Counted from the first letter of the stretch, positions 7,559 to 15,403 are shown. The stretch is 64,000 bases of DNA from CALLPQ01 sp039819545 (GCA_039819545.1 JBCBRS010000014.1:1-64000), one strand, 5' to 3'. Numbers and translations are program-made. Notes: generated from the sequence alone by a model not told the origin.

Positions 7559-7936
7559 ATGACCCCCGTTGTCTTGCTCTTCGCGGCCGCCGTCCTGTTT
7601 CTGATCCTAATCGCGCGCCGCAATGCGCGCCTTAAATTCCGCTCGCTGCGCTTGACCAGTTCGCTCTCCGGCGTTCGTGATGTGCGGGCGGAACGCACCG
7701 GTGGCGATGTAAGAGCCGCCGCCGGTGCACCCTTTATCCCCCCCGCCGCTGGCGCTGATGGTCGGGCGGCCTATCCAGGCCCCCCGGCCGTCATGCTGGT
7801 GGAAGTTGAGTGCATATCGTGCGGCAAGCCGACCCGGTTTCCTCACACCTTCCCCGTTTCAGCTGCTGCGCAAATAGTCTGTCCCCATTGCGGCGCGCGC
7901 GGCTTTGAAGTTGTCGTCCGGGAAATGGCCGCATGA
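7559..7936 (+). CDS. membrane-anchored zinc-ribbon protein
   Basis: A 125-residue protein, first of the rightward early genes. GGAGG at 7546-7550 supports the ATG at 7559 rather than the TTG at 7556. Residues 3-19 are a membrane anchor, the middle is Ala/Gly/Pro-rich, and the C-terminus holds two CxxC pairs (CISC and CPHC) that should bind one zinc ion. It overlaps the next gene by four bases. It is not a family I recognise; nucleic acid or protein binding near the membrane is possible. Confidence 0.7.
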   Translation: MTPVVLLFAAAVLFLILIARRNARLKFRSLRLTSSLSGVRDVRAERTGGDVRAAAGAPFIPPAAGADGRAAYPGPPAVMLVEVECISCGKPTRFPHTFPVSAAAQIVCPHCGARGFEVVVREMAA

Positions 7937-8139
7937 CCATATCGATCTTGATGCTGACCTTTCACGCCATTGTTGCTCTCGCGTTTTCATGGGTCATGCT
8001 GAACGCCATTTTTCGGAAACGATGGTGGGGCATGGTGCTGATATCGGCTTGGGCCGTGTGTGTCCTGTCCACGCTAAATTGGGTCGAGGTCGTTTTTGGC
8101 TTTGGAATGTTTCAGCAAGTGATCTGCGGTGCTTCATGA
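7933..8139 (+). CDS. small two-segment membrane protein targeted by a CRISPR spacer
   Basis: Sixty-eight residues with two hydrophobic helices (about 3-25 and 33-55) separated by FRKRWW. Both ends overlap neighbours by ATGA, so it is translated as part of a coupled chain. Bases 7978-8007 match the spacer at 1099-1128 at 24/30; the peptides are LAFSWVMLNA here and LAFSWVMLRA in the spacer. That shows the gene is conserved in related viruses. Function unknown; a membrane role early in infection is a guess. Confidence 0.75.
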   Translation: MTISILMLTFHAIVALAFSWVMLNAIFRKRWWGMVLISAWAVCVLSTLNWVEVVFGFGMFQQVICGAS

Positions 8140-8636
8140 TTGATTTGTTTCAAGAATTGGCTACGTGCCGGTTTGGTCAGCCTGATGTTGTTGATATCTC
8201 AAGACCAGTAGGTGAGGCGCTTTGGTTTATCCAAGATCATCCGCATTCAGAAATATACGCTGAAGCAACCGGGCGGCCTGACAAAATCTATCGTGTGCTT
8301 TCACGCTATCGCCACAAATTGGACAATCGCTCTTATGGGCGTTGGGTTGAGGCGAACGGGTTGCTTGATCTGGCAAGAATGATTGCTGTCACTGAACAAT
8401 CTGGGCCGGGTGGTGAGGGCGGATTGCGCCTAGAGGATGTGTCGGTTTTTGTGGTCGGCGTCTATGAGGCGCCGCGCCGCAAGCCAGTCGTTCTTTCGGA
8501 AGAGGAGGCGCTAGCGCAGTCGCAACAAGAGCGTGAGCGCTGGTGGAAAGAATACGGCGTAAGCGGATTAACGGACCAGCAAAAGCAAGAGCGCTTTGAT
8601 ACGTGGGCGGAAAGACAGGTGAGAAATGATGCCTAG
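8136..8636 (+). CDS. prophage early protein of unknown function
   Basis: The start at 8136 overlaps the stop of the preceding gene (ATGA); a longer frame from 7905 would run over that gene and is rejected. The 166-residue product is soluble and acidic to neutral, with a helical, charged C-terminus (EEEALAQSQQERERWW). The middle (PDKIYRVLSRYRHKLDNRSYG) is rich in basic and aromatic residues. No catalytic motif is apparent. It overlaps the next gene by eleven bases. Confidence 0.7.
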   Translation: MIDLFQELATCRFGQPDVVDISRPVGEALWFIQDHPHSEIYAEATGRPDKIYRVLSRYRHKLDNRSYGRWVEANGLLDLARMIAVTEQSGPGGEGGLRLEDVSVFVVGVYEAPRRKPVVLSEEEALAQSQQERERWWKEYGVSGLTDQQKQERFDTWAERQVRNDA

Positions 8637-8844
8637 TTGCGATAAATGCCAGTTTTTTACTGCGGCGCACTTTGATGAATTTACAGAAAAGTGCGTTGCT
8701 GGTTTTTGCCGCGCAAGGCCACCAATTTCCTCCGGCCACGGTGAGTTAATTAAGCTGGACAACGGACAATACGGCTTTGAGGGCGTGTTTCCGATTGTAA
8801 TGTCAAATAATCACTGCGGCTACTTTAGAAAAAAGGTAATATGA
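8626..8844 (+). CDS. small cysteine-rich prophage protein
   Basis: Seventy-two residues with a CDKC pair at the N-terminus and further cysteines in EKCVAGFCRARP and NNHCGYF, a likely zinc-binding arrangement. Two adjacent ATG codons (8626, 8629) are possible starts. It overlaps both neighbours by a few bases. The DNA here is richer in A/T than the late genes. Function unknown. Confidence 0.65.
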   Translation: MMPSCDKCQFFTAAHFDEFTEKCVAGFCRARPPISSGHGELIKLDNGQYGFEGVFPIVMSNNHCGYFRKKVI

Positions 8845-9068
8845 TGAACTTTGACAAAGCCACTGTAAGTCATGATGTGAATGGTATTGAGTTATTATAC
8901 ACAAAAGATGGAAGTGTTTTTGGTATTCAGGCTTTGGGGGCTGATGATCTTCGCCATGTGCTTTGTACCAAGCTTTGGGCGTCGGCACTCATTGAGATGG
9001 TCTGCGGCGCTGCCAATTACCTTCGCCAGTCCGGGCAACCTGGCATCATTACGTTGATGATCGATTGA
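8841..9068 (+). CDS. small prophage protein, unknown
   Basis: Seventy-five residues, translationally coupled to its neighbours by four-base overlaps at both ends. It is a mixed alpha/beta soluble protein with no motif that I recognise (DVNGIELLYTKDGSVFGI near the start, then a helical part). It belongs to the early block ahead of rep. Confidence 0.6.
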   Translation: MMNFDKATVSHDVNGIELLYTKDGSVFGIQALGADDLRHVLCTKLWASALIEMVCGAANYLRQSGQPGIITLMID

Positions 9069-9280
9069 CCGCCCGCGTTGGACATATAGACCCTGAAAAG
9101 CACCCGTGTTTTCAAACGCTGATCGCAATCCAGCTGCTGAATAAGGCTGGTGTTGAATGTCTTTTTCAATCGCATTTAGTGCGCATTTCTCGGGATCTGG
9201 GGCTCATAGAGCGTTCCGATACGCTTCCGTGTGGCTGGAAAATTACTGCCACCGGCATCGACGTTCTGACGTCGTATTAG
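9065..9280 (+). CDS. small winged-helix-like prophage protein
   Basis: Starts with TTG inside the overlap ATTGA with the previous stop. The 71 residues look like a compact winged helix: LIAIQLLNKAG, then LVRISRDLGLIE as a recognition helix, then GWKITATGIDVL as a wing. Such proteins usually bind DNA, and here it sits directly before rep. The assignment rests on pattern only. Confidence 0.55.
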   Translation: MTARVGHIDPEKHPCFQTLIAIQLLNKAGVECLFQSHLVRISRDLGLIERSDTLPCGWKITATGIDVLTSY

Positions 9281-9297
9281 AGGTTGGAGCCGGTCAC

Positions 9298-10665
9298 TTG
9301 ATAGAAACGCAAATAGAGTTACCCCCCCTACCCGAAACGAACCCGCAAACGTGGGAGAGGATATCATCCCGCGACACGTCTGATGCCGAGGCGCACCAGG
9401 CCCGTGATGCTCGCGTGAAGCGCCGCGACAGTCGCAATGATCGATATCGCCTTCGAAAGACCGCCGGGCGGCTCATGGGAGGGCGAGTGGCGCAATGCGG
9501 CTGTACCAGGCACCATTCGCACGTCGAAATCTGGCGCTCGAAAACGGGAGGCGGCAAAGCTGAATTTCGTGGGCTGACCACATGCGGCTCGATTTGGTCT
9601 TGTCCTGTCTGTGCGGGAAAAATAGCCGCAAAGCGCGCTGGGGAGGTCGCCAGCCTCGTGCGGGCCCACGAGAAGGCGGTCTACGCTGCTCATGAAAGCC
9701 GGGAGGCCTGTACCTTCATGGCGACCCTTACGCTGAAACATCACGTCCGAATGGGAGCCAAGAACACGCGGGACACCGTGGCGGTTGCGTGGCGAAACAT
9801 GCAAGCCGGGGCACCCTGGGTGCGGCTGAAAGGCCGGTATGGGATCATCGGCATGGTACGCGCCCTGGAAGTCACCCACGGGGGCAATGGCTGGCACCCG
9901 CACCTTCACGTCTTGATCATGACCGATCAACCGCTGACTGATGGCGAGCGCGAAGCCATGGCGGATGAAATCTATGCCCGCTGGGAGACCAAAGTCGAAA
10001 AGCTTGGCCATAGCTGCACGCGTGACGGTTTTGATCTGCGCACCTGCCGGGGCCGCACTGGTGCCGCCGAATACGTCGCGAAATGGGGAGCCGGTGCTGA
10101 AATTGCCAAAGGCGCGTCGAAGGAGGCAAAGTCGGGCTCCCGCTCCCCCTGGCAATTTCTGCGGGCCTATCAACGCGGCAACCGCAAGGCTGGTGCGCTG
10201 TTTGCCGAGTATGCGAAGGCTTTCAAAGGCGCGCGGCACCTGACGTACACGTCTCAAATTCGCGAGCGCTACGGCCTGCGCGAGACGGCCGATGCTGACC
10301 TAGCCGCGCAGTCTGAAATCGAAGTCGGCGAGACCCCGGAGTTGTGCATCGCGCTGTCCCCTGGGGCGTGGTTCGAAGTGTGCGCCCGCGAGGGGCAGAA
10401 CGGCATGACCCTGCAGGCCGAAATCCTCTACGCGGCTGAAATCGGTGGAAAGGATGCGGTTCTTGCCATTCTGATCCGTGAAGGCATTGACCCCGATCTG
10501 CCCCGGTCCTGGAAACCGCCCGGCACCAAAGGGTGGCGACCCTACACCGTTCCGAAATCGCAGCGCGATGAAGCCCGCGAAGCCGGTTTCCGAAAAACCT
10601 ATCCACAATTTTGGGAGCGGTTCACCGCCACCACCACCGATCACGCGTCGACCCATTGGAAATGA
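9298..10665 (+). CDS. rep: rolling-circle replication initiator, Rep_1-type HUH endonuclease
   Basis: Three motifs of the Rep_1 family appear in order: motif 1 TFMATLTLKHH (about 140-150), motif 2 WHPHLHVLIM (HUH, His202 and His204) and motif 3 EYVAKW with the presumed nicking Tyr259. A CxxC-type zinc finger (CGSIWSCPVC) precedes motif 1. The enzyme nicks one strand at the origin and stays bound to the 5' end. I place the start at TTG 9298, which has GGAG eight bases upstream; the frame is open back to 9157 but that part overlaps the preceding gene and reads unnaturally. Two CRISPR spacers match this gene (9976-10005 and 10362-10391). A Rep of this class fits a small circular genome replicated by rolling circle. 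Confidence 0.88.
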   Translation: MIETQIELPPLPETNPQTWERISSRDTSDAEAHQARDARVKRRDSRNDRYRLRKTAGRLMGGRVAQCGCTRHHSHVEIWRSKTGGGKAEFRGLTTCGSIWSCPVCAGKIAAKRAGEVASLVRAHEKAVYAAHESREACTFMATLTLKHHVRMGAKNTRDTVAVAWRNMQAGAPWVRLKGRYGIIGMVRALEVTHGGNGWHPHLHVLIMTDQPLTDGEREAMADEIYARWETKVEKLGHSCTRDGFDLRTCRGRTGAAEYVAKWGAGAEIAKGASKEAKSGSRSPWQFLRAYQRGNRKAGALFAEYAKAFKGARHLTYTSQIRERYGLRETADADLAAQSEIEVGETPELCIALSPGAWFEVCAREGQNGMTLQAEILYAAEIGGKDAVLAILIREGIDPDLPRSWKPPGTKGWRPYTVPKSQRDEAREAGFRKTYPQFWERFTATTTDHASTHWK

Positions 10666-10666
10666 T

Positions 10667-11086
10667 ATGAAGCCCCCTAGCGGAACCCATCTTTTGTACA
10701 CCGAATGCCCCGAATGCAGCGCGCGCGTGAGTGTGCGGCGTACAAAGACAAACCGGCTCTTGTGGTCCTGCAATGGCGTTGCCGATCCCCACGGCCGCCG
10801 GTGCGGCGCGCTCCACACCTACGGAAACATCCTTACCGCTCAAATTATCAAAGAGGTCGAAAATGACGGACACGGACAAGATCAAGAACATGCTGCAACA
10901 AGGAGCGTCCCCGCAAGCCGTGACGGCAGCGCAAGTGGACAAGGTGAAGGCAAAAGTGACATCCACCCAGGAAGCGAACCAGCAACCACAACCGAGCCCG
11001 TCGCCACAGCCGCAACCCCAGCCGACACCCCAATCGACACCAAGCCCGGAAGTAAACCAAAACCCGGAATTCTCGAACCCTGGTGA
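10667..11086 (+). CDS. zinc-ribbon protein overlapping the next gene
   Basis: The start is two bases after the rep stop. The first 60 residues hold CPEC, then WSCNGVADPHGRRCG, a four-cysteine ribbon similar in outline to Ogr/Delta and Com-type phage activators. The rest is a polar Pro/Thr/Ser/Gly tail of about 75 residues, read in another frame through the start of the next gene (224 bp overlap). Either the tail is real and the two genes truly overlap, or only the ribbon is meaningful. A late-gene activator role is possible but unproven. Confidence 0.5.
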   Translation: MKPPSGTHLLYTECPECSARVSVRRTKTNRLLWSCNGVADPHGRRCGALHTYGNILTAQIIKEVENDGHGQDQEHAATRSVPASRDGSASGQGEGKSDIHPGSEPATTTEPVATAATPADTPIDTKPGSKPKPGILEPW

Positions 11087-11549
11087 TGACGATTTGATAA
11101 TTGGGCTGGACGGCTTTGCCCAAGAGCCTGGCGCCGATCCGCTGGATGCTGGCCCTAAGTTCGTTTCAACCGCTGAGTTTTACCAGTCGTTCTGCGGGCT
11201 CTTTCAAATGATGCATATGGGCATCGCTTCGCAGACTGGCATCACGCTTGATGCGTTGGCGGTCGAAAACAACCCGGGCACGCGCGGCGCGTCTGATGCG
11301 CTGTATCGTATCTGCGAGCGTGTCCATTTTCTCCGGCCTATTATTAGTGAGGAAACAGGCCTTGCTCGCGATGCGTTCACGGTGCTGATGTTTGGCGGCA
11401 CTATTGCCTATGCGGCGTCGGCTGAATTCCAGGCAAAGCGGCCGTCATTGCCACCGGTGCTCAATGCTGAGACCGACGCCACGCCAAGCCCGCCACCTGG
11501 TCCCGATGCTTCACCGGCAGCACCGACAAGCCCGCAATTCAGCCTGTGA
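10863..11549 (+). CDS. prophage structural or assembly protein with PQ-rich linker
   Basis: The ATG at 10863 follows AAAGAGGTCG and gives 228 residues; an in-frame start at 10731 would read through the zinc-ribbon gene. Residues 1-40 are helical, then comes a low-complexity P/Q/S linker (about 42-65), then a helical domain (EFYQSFCGLFQMMHMGIAS to YAASAEFQ), then a Pro/Ala/Ser tail. It sits just before the packaging ATPase and overlaps it by four bases, which suggests a role in assembly. I cannot name the family. Confidence 0.65.
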   Translation: MTDTDKIKNMLQQGASPQAVTAAQVDKVKAKVTSTQEANQQPQPSPSPQPQPQPTPQSTPSPEVNQNPEFSNPGDDDLIIGLDGFAQEPGADPLDAGPKFVSTAEFYQSFCGLFQMMHMGIASQTGITLDALAVENNPGTRGASDALYRICERVHFLRPIISEETGLARDAFTVLMFGGTIAYAASAEFQAKRPSLPPVLNAETDATPSPPPGPDASPAAPTSPQFSL

Positions 11550-12214
11550 GTGCCGGCACTGCCATTGTCCGTTGTGTCTACGGTGTGCGCGGCGGCGGTA
11601 AGTCAACGCTCGCGCGCCACCTGGTCGCCAATGACGCGCGCGTTATCGCCTTTGATCCCCAGCGCGATTATCAGGGGGAGGCCTGGCGCGTTGCCACCAC
11701 CCGGTCTGAAATCATCGCTGCGCTGAAATCGGAGGGCCTTTCCCGGTTTCGAATATCGTATTGCTTTGATACCGGAACCACTGATCCCGTTTCCGAAATG
11801 GTATGGCTTGCCGATGTCATCGCCCACCTCCAAAAAAAATATAGATCGGACGGTATCGGTCTGTCCCTAGTCGTTGATGAGGCGCATGAGGCTTTTCCAA
11901 ACCGCCCGCTCTCAAAAGACGAAGGCCCGCTCCGGCGTCTCGTGATGCAAGGCCGTCACCTGGGCGTGGGGCTCACTGTAGTGACACAACGGCCTGCCAA
12001 CATCTCCACCATGATTAGATCGCAGGCAACCGAGGTTTACGCGCTGGCCTTGTCGCGGCGTGATGATCGCGTCGCCGCGGCGGATTTGCGCGAGGGCGCG
12101 GCCCCAGCTGTTGCATCTCTTTCCGGCTATGACTTTGTAAAAATCACGCCGCAAGGGCATTCTGTGTGCCGATTGTCCCTGGAAACCGGGGAAATCCGCG
12201 CAATTACCCAATAA
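11546..12214 (+). CDS. FtsK/HerA-type genome-packaging ATPase
   Basis: 222 residues, GTG start overlapping the previous stop. Walker A is GVRGGGKST (13-21), Walker B VVDEAHE (about 109-115), and the sensor region is VVTQRPANIST. This is the pattern of the small packaging ATPases of double-jelly-roll viruses (PM2 P9, PRD1 P9) and of A32-type enzymes. It should power genome entry into the capsid or vertex assembly. A Zot-like ATPase of filamentous phages is the main alternative, but the neighbouring capsid, spike and lysin genes do not fit an Inovirus. Confidence 0.85.
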   Translation: MSAGTAIVRCVYGVRGGGKSTLARHLVANDARVIAFDPQRDYQGEAWRVATTRSEIIAALKSEGLSRFRISYCFDTGTTDPVSEMVWLADVIAHLQKKYRSDGIGLSLVVDEAHEAFPNRPLSKDEGPLRRLVMQGRHLGVGLTVVTQRPANISTMIRSQATEVYALALSRRDDRVAAADLREGAAPAVASLSGYDFVKITPQGHSVCRLSLETGEIRAITQ

Positions 12215-12284
12215 AATACCCTTACCAAATACCCCTACCCAGAATTTCTTGCGTTCTCGCGCGGCGTGCGCGCCATATCCCGCC

Positions 12285-12410
12285 ATGAACAACGCTTCAA
12301 AAATTGTCCAATTCCTCGCGATTGTCATCGCTGGGCATCTGGCCGTCGAGTTCATCGCCAAGCCGTTGGTGATGAGTATTCGCAATAATTCTGAGGACCA
12401 ACCATCATGA
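12285..12410 (+). CDS. tiny membrane protein (41 aa)
   Basis: A short frame with one hydrophobic helix (VQFLAIVIAGHLAVEFIA). It overlaps the next ATG by four bases. Strings of such small membrane proteins next to the capsid gene are typical of viruses with an inner membrane (PM2 P3-P10). The ORF is short, so the support is mainly its hydrophobic pattern and its tight coupling. Confidence 0.6.
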   Translation: MNNASKIVQFLAIVIAGHLAVEFIAKPLVMSIRNNSEDQPS

Positions 12411-12538
12411 AATCATCCATCAAAATGATCGCCTACGCCGCCATAGGTACCTATCTCGCGGGCTTTATCCTCGCGGCCACATACCGAATGCCTGGCCTGA
12501 AAACCGCCAGCGATGGTTTTAACGGTCGCGGCATCTAA
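12407..12538 (+). CDS. tiny membrane protein (43 aa)
   Basis: Begins inside the stop of the preceding small gene (ATGA). One membrane helix (MIAYAAIGTYLAGFILAAT) and a short polar C-terminus. Likely a component of the virion membrane or an assembly factor; no family is recognised. Confidence 0.6.
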   Translation: MKSSIKMIAYAAIGTYLAGFILAATYRMPGLKTASDGFNGRGI

Positions 12539-12574
12539 ACCGCACCTGTCAGTACACAGACAAGGAACAAAAAC

Positions 12575-13492
12575 ATGAGTGAAACGGTAGCTGCGGTCAC
12601 CCCGTTAACCCAGGCGTCGTACCGGGACCATATCTTTCCCGACTTTGAAAACGTCGCGCCTGGCGATACGGCCACCATGCGAGAGCAACGCGGGTACATG
12701 TACCATTACGTTGACCTCAAATTGTCAGGCGGCTTGCTACCGTCTCACCTGTCAAACATCCGCGTGAAGGTTTCCGATACGGAAATTTATACAAGCCTTC
12801 GCGGCGCTGATCTTGATGTCGTCAACTTCTTTCACGGCTTTGATGACGCCGAAACGGTCGCTACAGTGCGCATCCCGTTCGCCGCGCCTGGGCTTAAAAA
12901 CCCGCTTGATGAAATCGAAACCTCGCTCAATATCCAGGTTCCCGATCCCGTGACCGGCGTTGTCTTTACGCACTTCGACGTCGAGGTCGATATCGCCGAC
13001 AATGCACCGGCAACCGCGCGTCTCAAAGCCGTTGGTGCCCGTCAAGCGGCCGCTCTTAACATCGGCCCTGGTATCGTTCGCCAAATGCGCGCCTATCGCC
13101 AGCTCATTCCGGCGGAAGGTGAATTTACAATGCGCGATATCGTGACGCCTGGCCTGCCCATCGCATCGCGACAGTTCCTCAATGGGCTCTATATGAACAT
13201 CGACCCCCGCAATGTTCGTGAAATCATCCTTACCCGGAGCGGGCGGCAAGAATTCCGTCTTGATCCCATTCAGAACGAAATCAACCAGCGCGCGCTTGGT
13301 AAAAAGCCGGTCGCAAACTGGACAATCATTGATTTTCGAAAAGAAGGCCTGGGTTATTCTGGCGTCGATTTGCGCCAGCAAACCAACGACTTTGACTTGC
13401 GAGTGCAAGTGCAAAACCGGCCCGATGGTACGGTTCCGCCTAATAGCTTCCGCTATCTCACTGACATGACGGGCGTTCCTGTAATCAACTAA
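12575..13492 (+). CDS. candidate major capsid protein (double jelly roll)
   Basis: 305 residues, preceded by AAGGAAC. It is the only large soluble beta-rich protein between the packaging ATPase and the membrane-protein cluster, the place and size of the major capsid proteins of PM2 (269) and FLiP (about 310). The sequence shows alternating hydrophobic strands in two similar halves (about 30-145 and 165-300), separated by a short helical, Ala-rich link (ARLKAVGARQAAAL). It has no signal peptide or membrane segment. Identity as the capsid protein follows from context; the fold would need a structure prediction. Confidence 0.7.
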   Translation: MSETVAAVTPLTQASYRDHIFPDFENVAPGDTATMREQRGYMYHYVDLKLSGGLLPSHLSNIRVKVSDTEIYTSLRGADLDVVNFFHGFDDAETVATVRIPFAAPGLKNPLDEIETSLNIQVPDPVTGVVFTHFDVEVDIADNAPATARLKAVGARQAAALNIGPGIVRQMRAYRQLIPAEGEFTMRDIVTPGLPIASRQFLNGLYMNIDPRNVREIILTRSGRQEFRLDPIQNEINQRALGKKPVANWTIIDFRKEGLGYSGVDLRQQTNDFDLRVQVQNRPDGTVPPNSFRYLTDMTGVPVIN

Positions 13493-13524
13493 GCGCTTTT
13501 GGGCGCATACTGAGGGTTTCTCTC

Positions 13525-13845
13525 ATGGATGAAATGAGCCGGGTTTCTGTGAAAAATGCTGTGGGAGACTTCTTCTCTGGCATTTTCACCCTGGGCGGCG
13601 GGCTGTTAACAAACGCGGCCGCCGCTGCCGGTCAACGCCTCAATGAGGAAATCCTCGGCCGGGGCCGCGTGGGCGCTGCGCCCGATGCTAGCCAAAACCT
13701 TGATGCAACACTGTTGCAAGGTCGGCAGGGTGCCGAGCAAGGCGCACCGCTGCAACGGGGCGTCACTCTGTCCACCAATCAAATTTTAATCGGCGGCTCG
13801 CTTGCCGCTGGTCTGGTTCTAACCGTCATTATCGCGTCAAGGTAG
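13525..13845 (+). CDS. small virion-type membrane protein with C-terminal anchor
   Basis: 106 residues. An amphipathic or hydrophobic patch near the start (FFSGIFTLGGGLLTNAAAAAG), a polar Gly/Gln/Ala middle, and a C-terminal membrane helix (ILIGGSLAAGLVLTVIIAS). C-tail anchored proteins with this build repeat in the next two genes, pointing to a set of related structural membrane proteins. Confidence 0.65.
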   Translation: MDEMSRVSVKNAVGDFFSGIFTLGGGLLTNAAAAAGQRLNEEILGRGRVGAAPDASQNLDATLLQGRQGAEQGAPLQRGVTLSTNQILIGGSLAAGLVLTVIIASR

Positions 13846-13849
13846 TCTC

Positions 13850-14029
13850 ATGTTGCCATTGCCCTCTCTCGGTTTTTCTACCACGCGCATTCTTGAAGGA
13901 ATGAGCGGGGAGGTAGCTTTTGGCTCTAACGTGTTCGCGCCGTTTTCCCGGTCTGGTCCATCGCCGCTAATTGTCGGCATTGTTGCGGTAGCCGCTGTTG
14001 CTGCCACGGCGCTCGTGGTGAGGTCGTAA
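13850..14029 (+). CDS. tiny C-tail-anchored membrane protein (59 aa)
   Basis: Starts four bases after the previous stop and ends directly before the next ATG (TAAATG). One C-terminal membrane helix (LIVGIVAVAAVAATALVV). Same layout as its two neighbours. It is below the usual ORF cut-off but fits the tight packing and codon use. Confidence 0.6.
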   Translation: MLPLPSLGFSTTRILEGMSGEVAFGSNVFAPFSRSGPSPLIVGIVAVAAVAATALVVRS

Positions 14030-14776
14030 ATGCTACCGACCATTGTAACCGGAAAAAAATCAAACAATCCCATCACGCTTGCTGAAGAACGCAATCTTAA
14101 CAATGCCGTTGCGGAAGATGCCATCGGGTTGACCGTAAGCGGAATGAACGTCATTTCCATTGGTGATGAGGGCTTAATCACGCGCGCGGCCGATCTTGCC
14201 GATGATGTTTCGCGGCGCGGTTTGTCCGTTGCCGAAAACGTCGCTGACCAGGCTTTTGATCTCGGCCGTGACTTTGTGGATGCGGGCGCATCCGCCGTAC
14301 GCGATGCGGGCCGCATCGGCCTAGAAGGTGTGCAGTCCTCGGCTGATCTTGCCTTCATGGGGCTTTCGGAGGCCACCGGTCTAAGTGCTCGCTCTTTGCG
14401 CGAGGCAAGCGAAATCGCCCGCGATGCCGTTGATCGCAGCGCGGAAATTTCCTTTGCTGGTCTGCGTGAGGCGCAAGCCCTGGGCCGTGAGGGGCTGGGC
14501 GTCGCCGGTGATGCATTCCGCACCACCACCGAGAATAACCGCACCGCTTTCGAGTTTGGGGCTCTGGCGCTACAGACAACCGCCGACGTCGCCCGCGATG
14601 CGGTCGAAGCAAGCGAACAATCGTCATCTGGTGCGTTCAACCTGGGCAATATCCGCTCGCAAGTGCCCGCCGAGACAATTAGCGCGCAAAGTGCAAACAC
14701 TGGCACCGTCGTTGTTATCGGTGCGGTCGTTGCCGTTGTTGCCGTCACTTTCATGCTGACGCGGGGGCGCTCGTGA
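14030..14776 (+). CDS. elongated helical virion protein with C-terminal membrane anchor
   Basis: 248 residues. Residues about 45-205 form a long alanine-rich amphipathic helix with repeating units of the type ARDAVDRSAEISFAGLREA, suggesting an 11-residue periodicity as in helices lying on or along a membrane. The C-terminus is a hydrophobic anchor (VVVIGAVVAVVAVTFML). It could be a tape-like or stalk protein linking the membrane with the capsid or vertex. The stop overlaps the next GTG. Confidence 0.65.
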   Translation: MLPTIVTGKKSNNPITLAEERNLNNAVAEDAIGLTVSGMNVISIGDEGLITRAADLADDVSRRGLSVAENVADQAFDLGRDFVDAGASAVRDAGRIGLEGVQSSADLAFMGLSEATGLSARSLREASEIARDAVDRSAEISFAGLREAQALGREGLGVAGDAFRTTTENNRTAFEFGALALQTTADVARDAVEASEQSSSGAFNLGNIRSQVPAETISAQSANTGTVVVIGAVVAVVAVTFMLTRGRS

Positions 14777-15234
14777 GAATTCCCCAGGCAACAACGCTTG
14801 CCGAAATTGCTGCGCGTGGCCGTCGATCAACGGCCGCCGTCGAAGGTCGTATGCTGACAGATGGCGCAGAGCGCATGGCGTCAAATGCTGTGCGCGAAAC
14901 CGTGGCTGCTGAGGCCAGGCAAGGTGCGGCGCAGATGCCGTTTCAGAACGTCGCGTCACAGCGCGGCGGGTCTGTGTTTTCCGCCGTTGCACAGCGTAGT
15001 CTTGTGCTTGCGTCAGGTCAGTCGCGCGTTGTTCGTGTTAACTCAAGTTCGGTTCAGTATTTAGACAGTACAGTTCCCGCCGCGTTCTTGTTTGTTCGTG
15101 TCGAACAAAACGAAGAAATCCGTATGCGGCTCGGTGATGTCCTCACCTTTGGCCAGCCTTTTAAGACCATAGAAGTTCGCGCTGGGCAGGATATGGAAGT
15201 CATCATGCAGTTTGGTTTCAACGCAGAAAGGTAA
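14773..15234 (+). CDS. candidate vertex (penton) or minor capsid protein
   Basis: 153 residues, GTG start in a four-base overlap. The first 70 residues are helical and polar. The last 80 (RVVRVNSSSVQYLDSTVPAAF onward) look like an eight-stranded beta sandwich with short loops, as in penton base proteins of double-jelly-roll viruses. There is no membrane segment. The assignment is inferred from strand pattern and position after the membrane proteins. Confidence 0.5.
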   Translation: MRIPQATTLAEIAARGRRSTAAVEGRMLTDGAERMASNAVRETVAAEARQGAAQMPFQNVASQRGGSVFSAVAQRSLVLASGQSRVVRVNSSSVQYLDSTVPAAFLFVRVEQNEEIRMRLGDVLTFGQPFKTIEVRAGQDMEVIMQFGFNAER

Positions 15235-15238
15235 CCCC

Positions 15239-15391
15239 ATGCCCACACCGTCAACCGCCCCAGAAGAAAACGCCAAGCGTGAAAACGCAAAAGCGCAAAA
15301 TCCGTCAACGCCTTCGCCGCTAATGAATGACGCGCCTGCGCCTCAATCAGGTGAGCATGGCGTTCTGAATTCCAATCCGCAAACCGACTAA
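15239..15391 (+). CDS. small unstructured prophage protein (50 aa)
   Basis: A frame rich in Pro, Ala, Asn, Gln and Lys without hydrophobic core, so probably disordered. It fits exactly between its neighbours (4 bp and about 12 bp gaps). No function can be inferred. Confidence 0.45.
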   Translation: MPTPSTAPEENAKRENAKAQNPSTPSPLMNDAPAPQSGEHGVLNSNPQTD

Positions 15392-15403
15392 AGGTCTTTG
15401 TTC

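Noticed and set aside
7044..7635. Plus-strand open frames of 171 and 137 residues left of the early operon
   Set aside because: Composition is arginine- and glycine-rich and unlike the neighbours; the minus-strand frame 7164-7556 has better codon use.
9364..10257. A 297-residue minus-strand frame opposite rep
   Set aside because: Mirror of the high-GC rep coding frame; no motif and no ribosome site.
11546..12214. Zot-type ATPase of a filamentous phage
   Set aside because: The adjacent capsid candidate, lysin, beta-helix spike and lack of inoviral coat genes favour an icosahedral virus.
13837..14754. A 305-residue minus-strand frame opposite the helical virion protein
   Set aside because: Ser/Ala/Arg-rich shadow of a strongly biased plus-strand gene chain.
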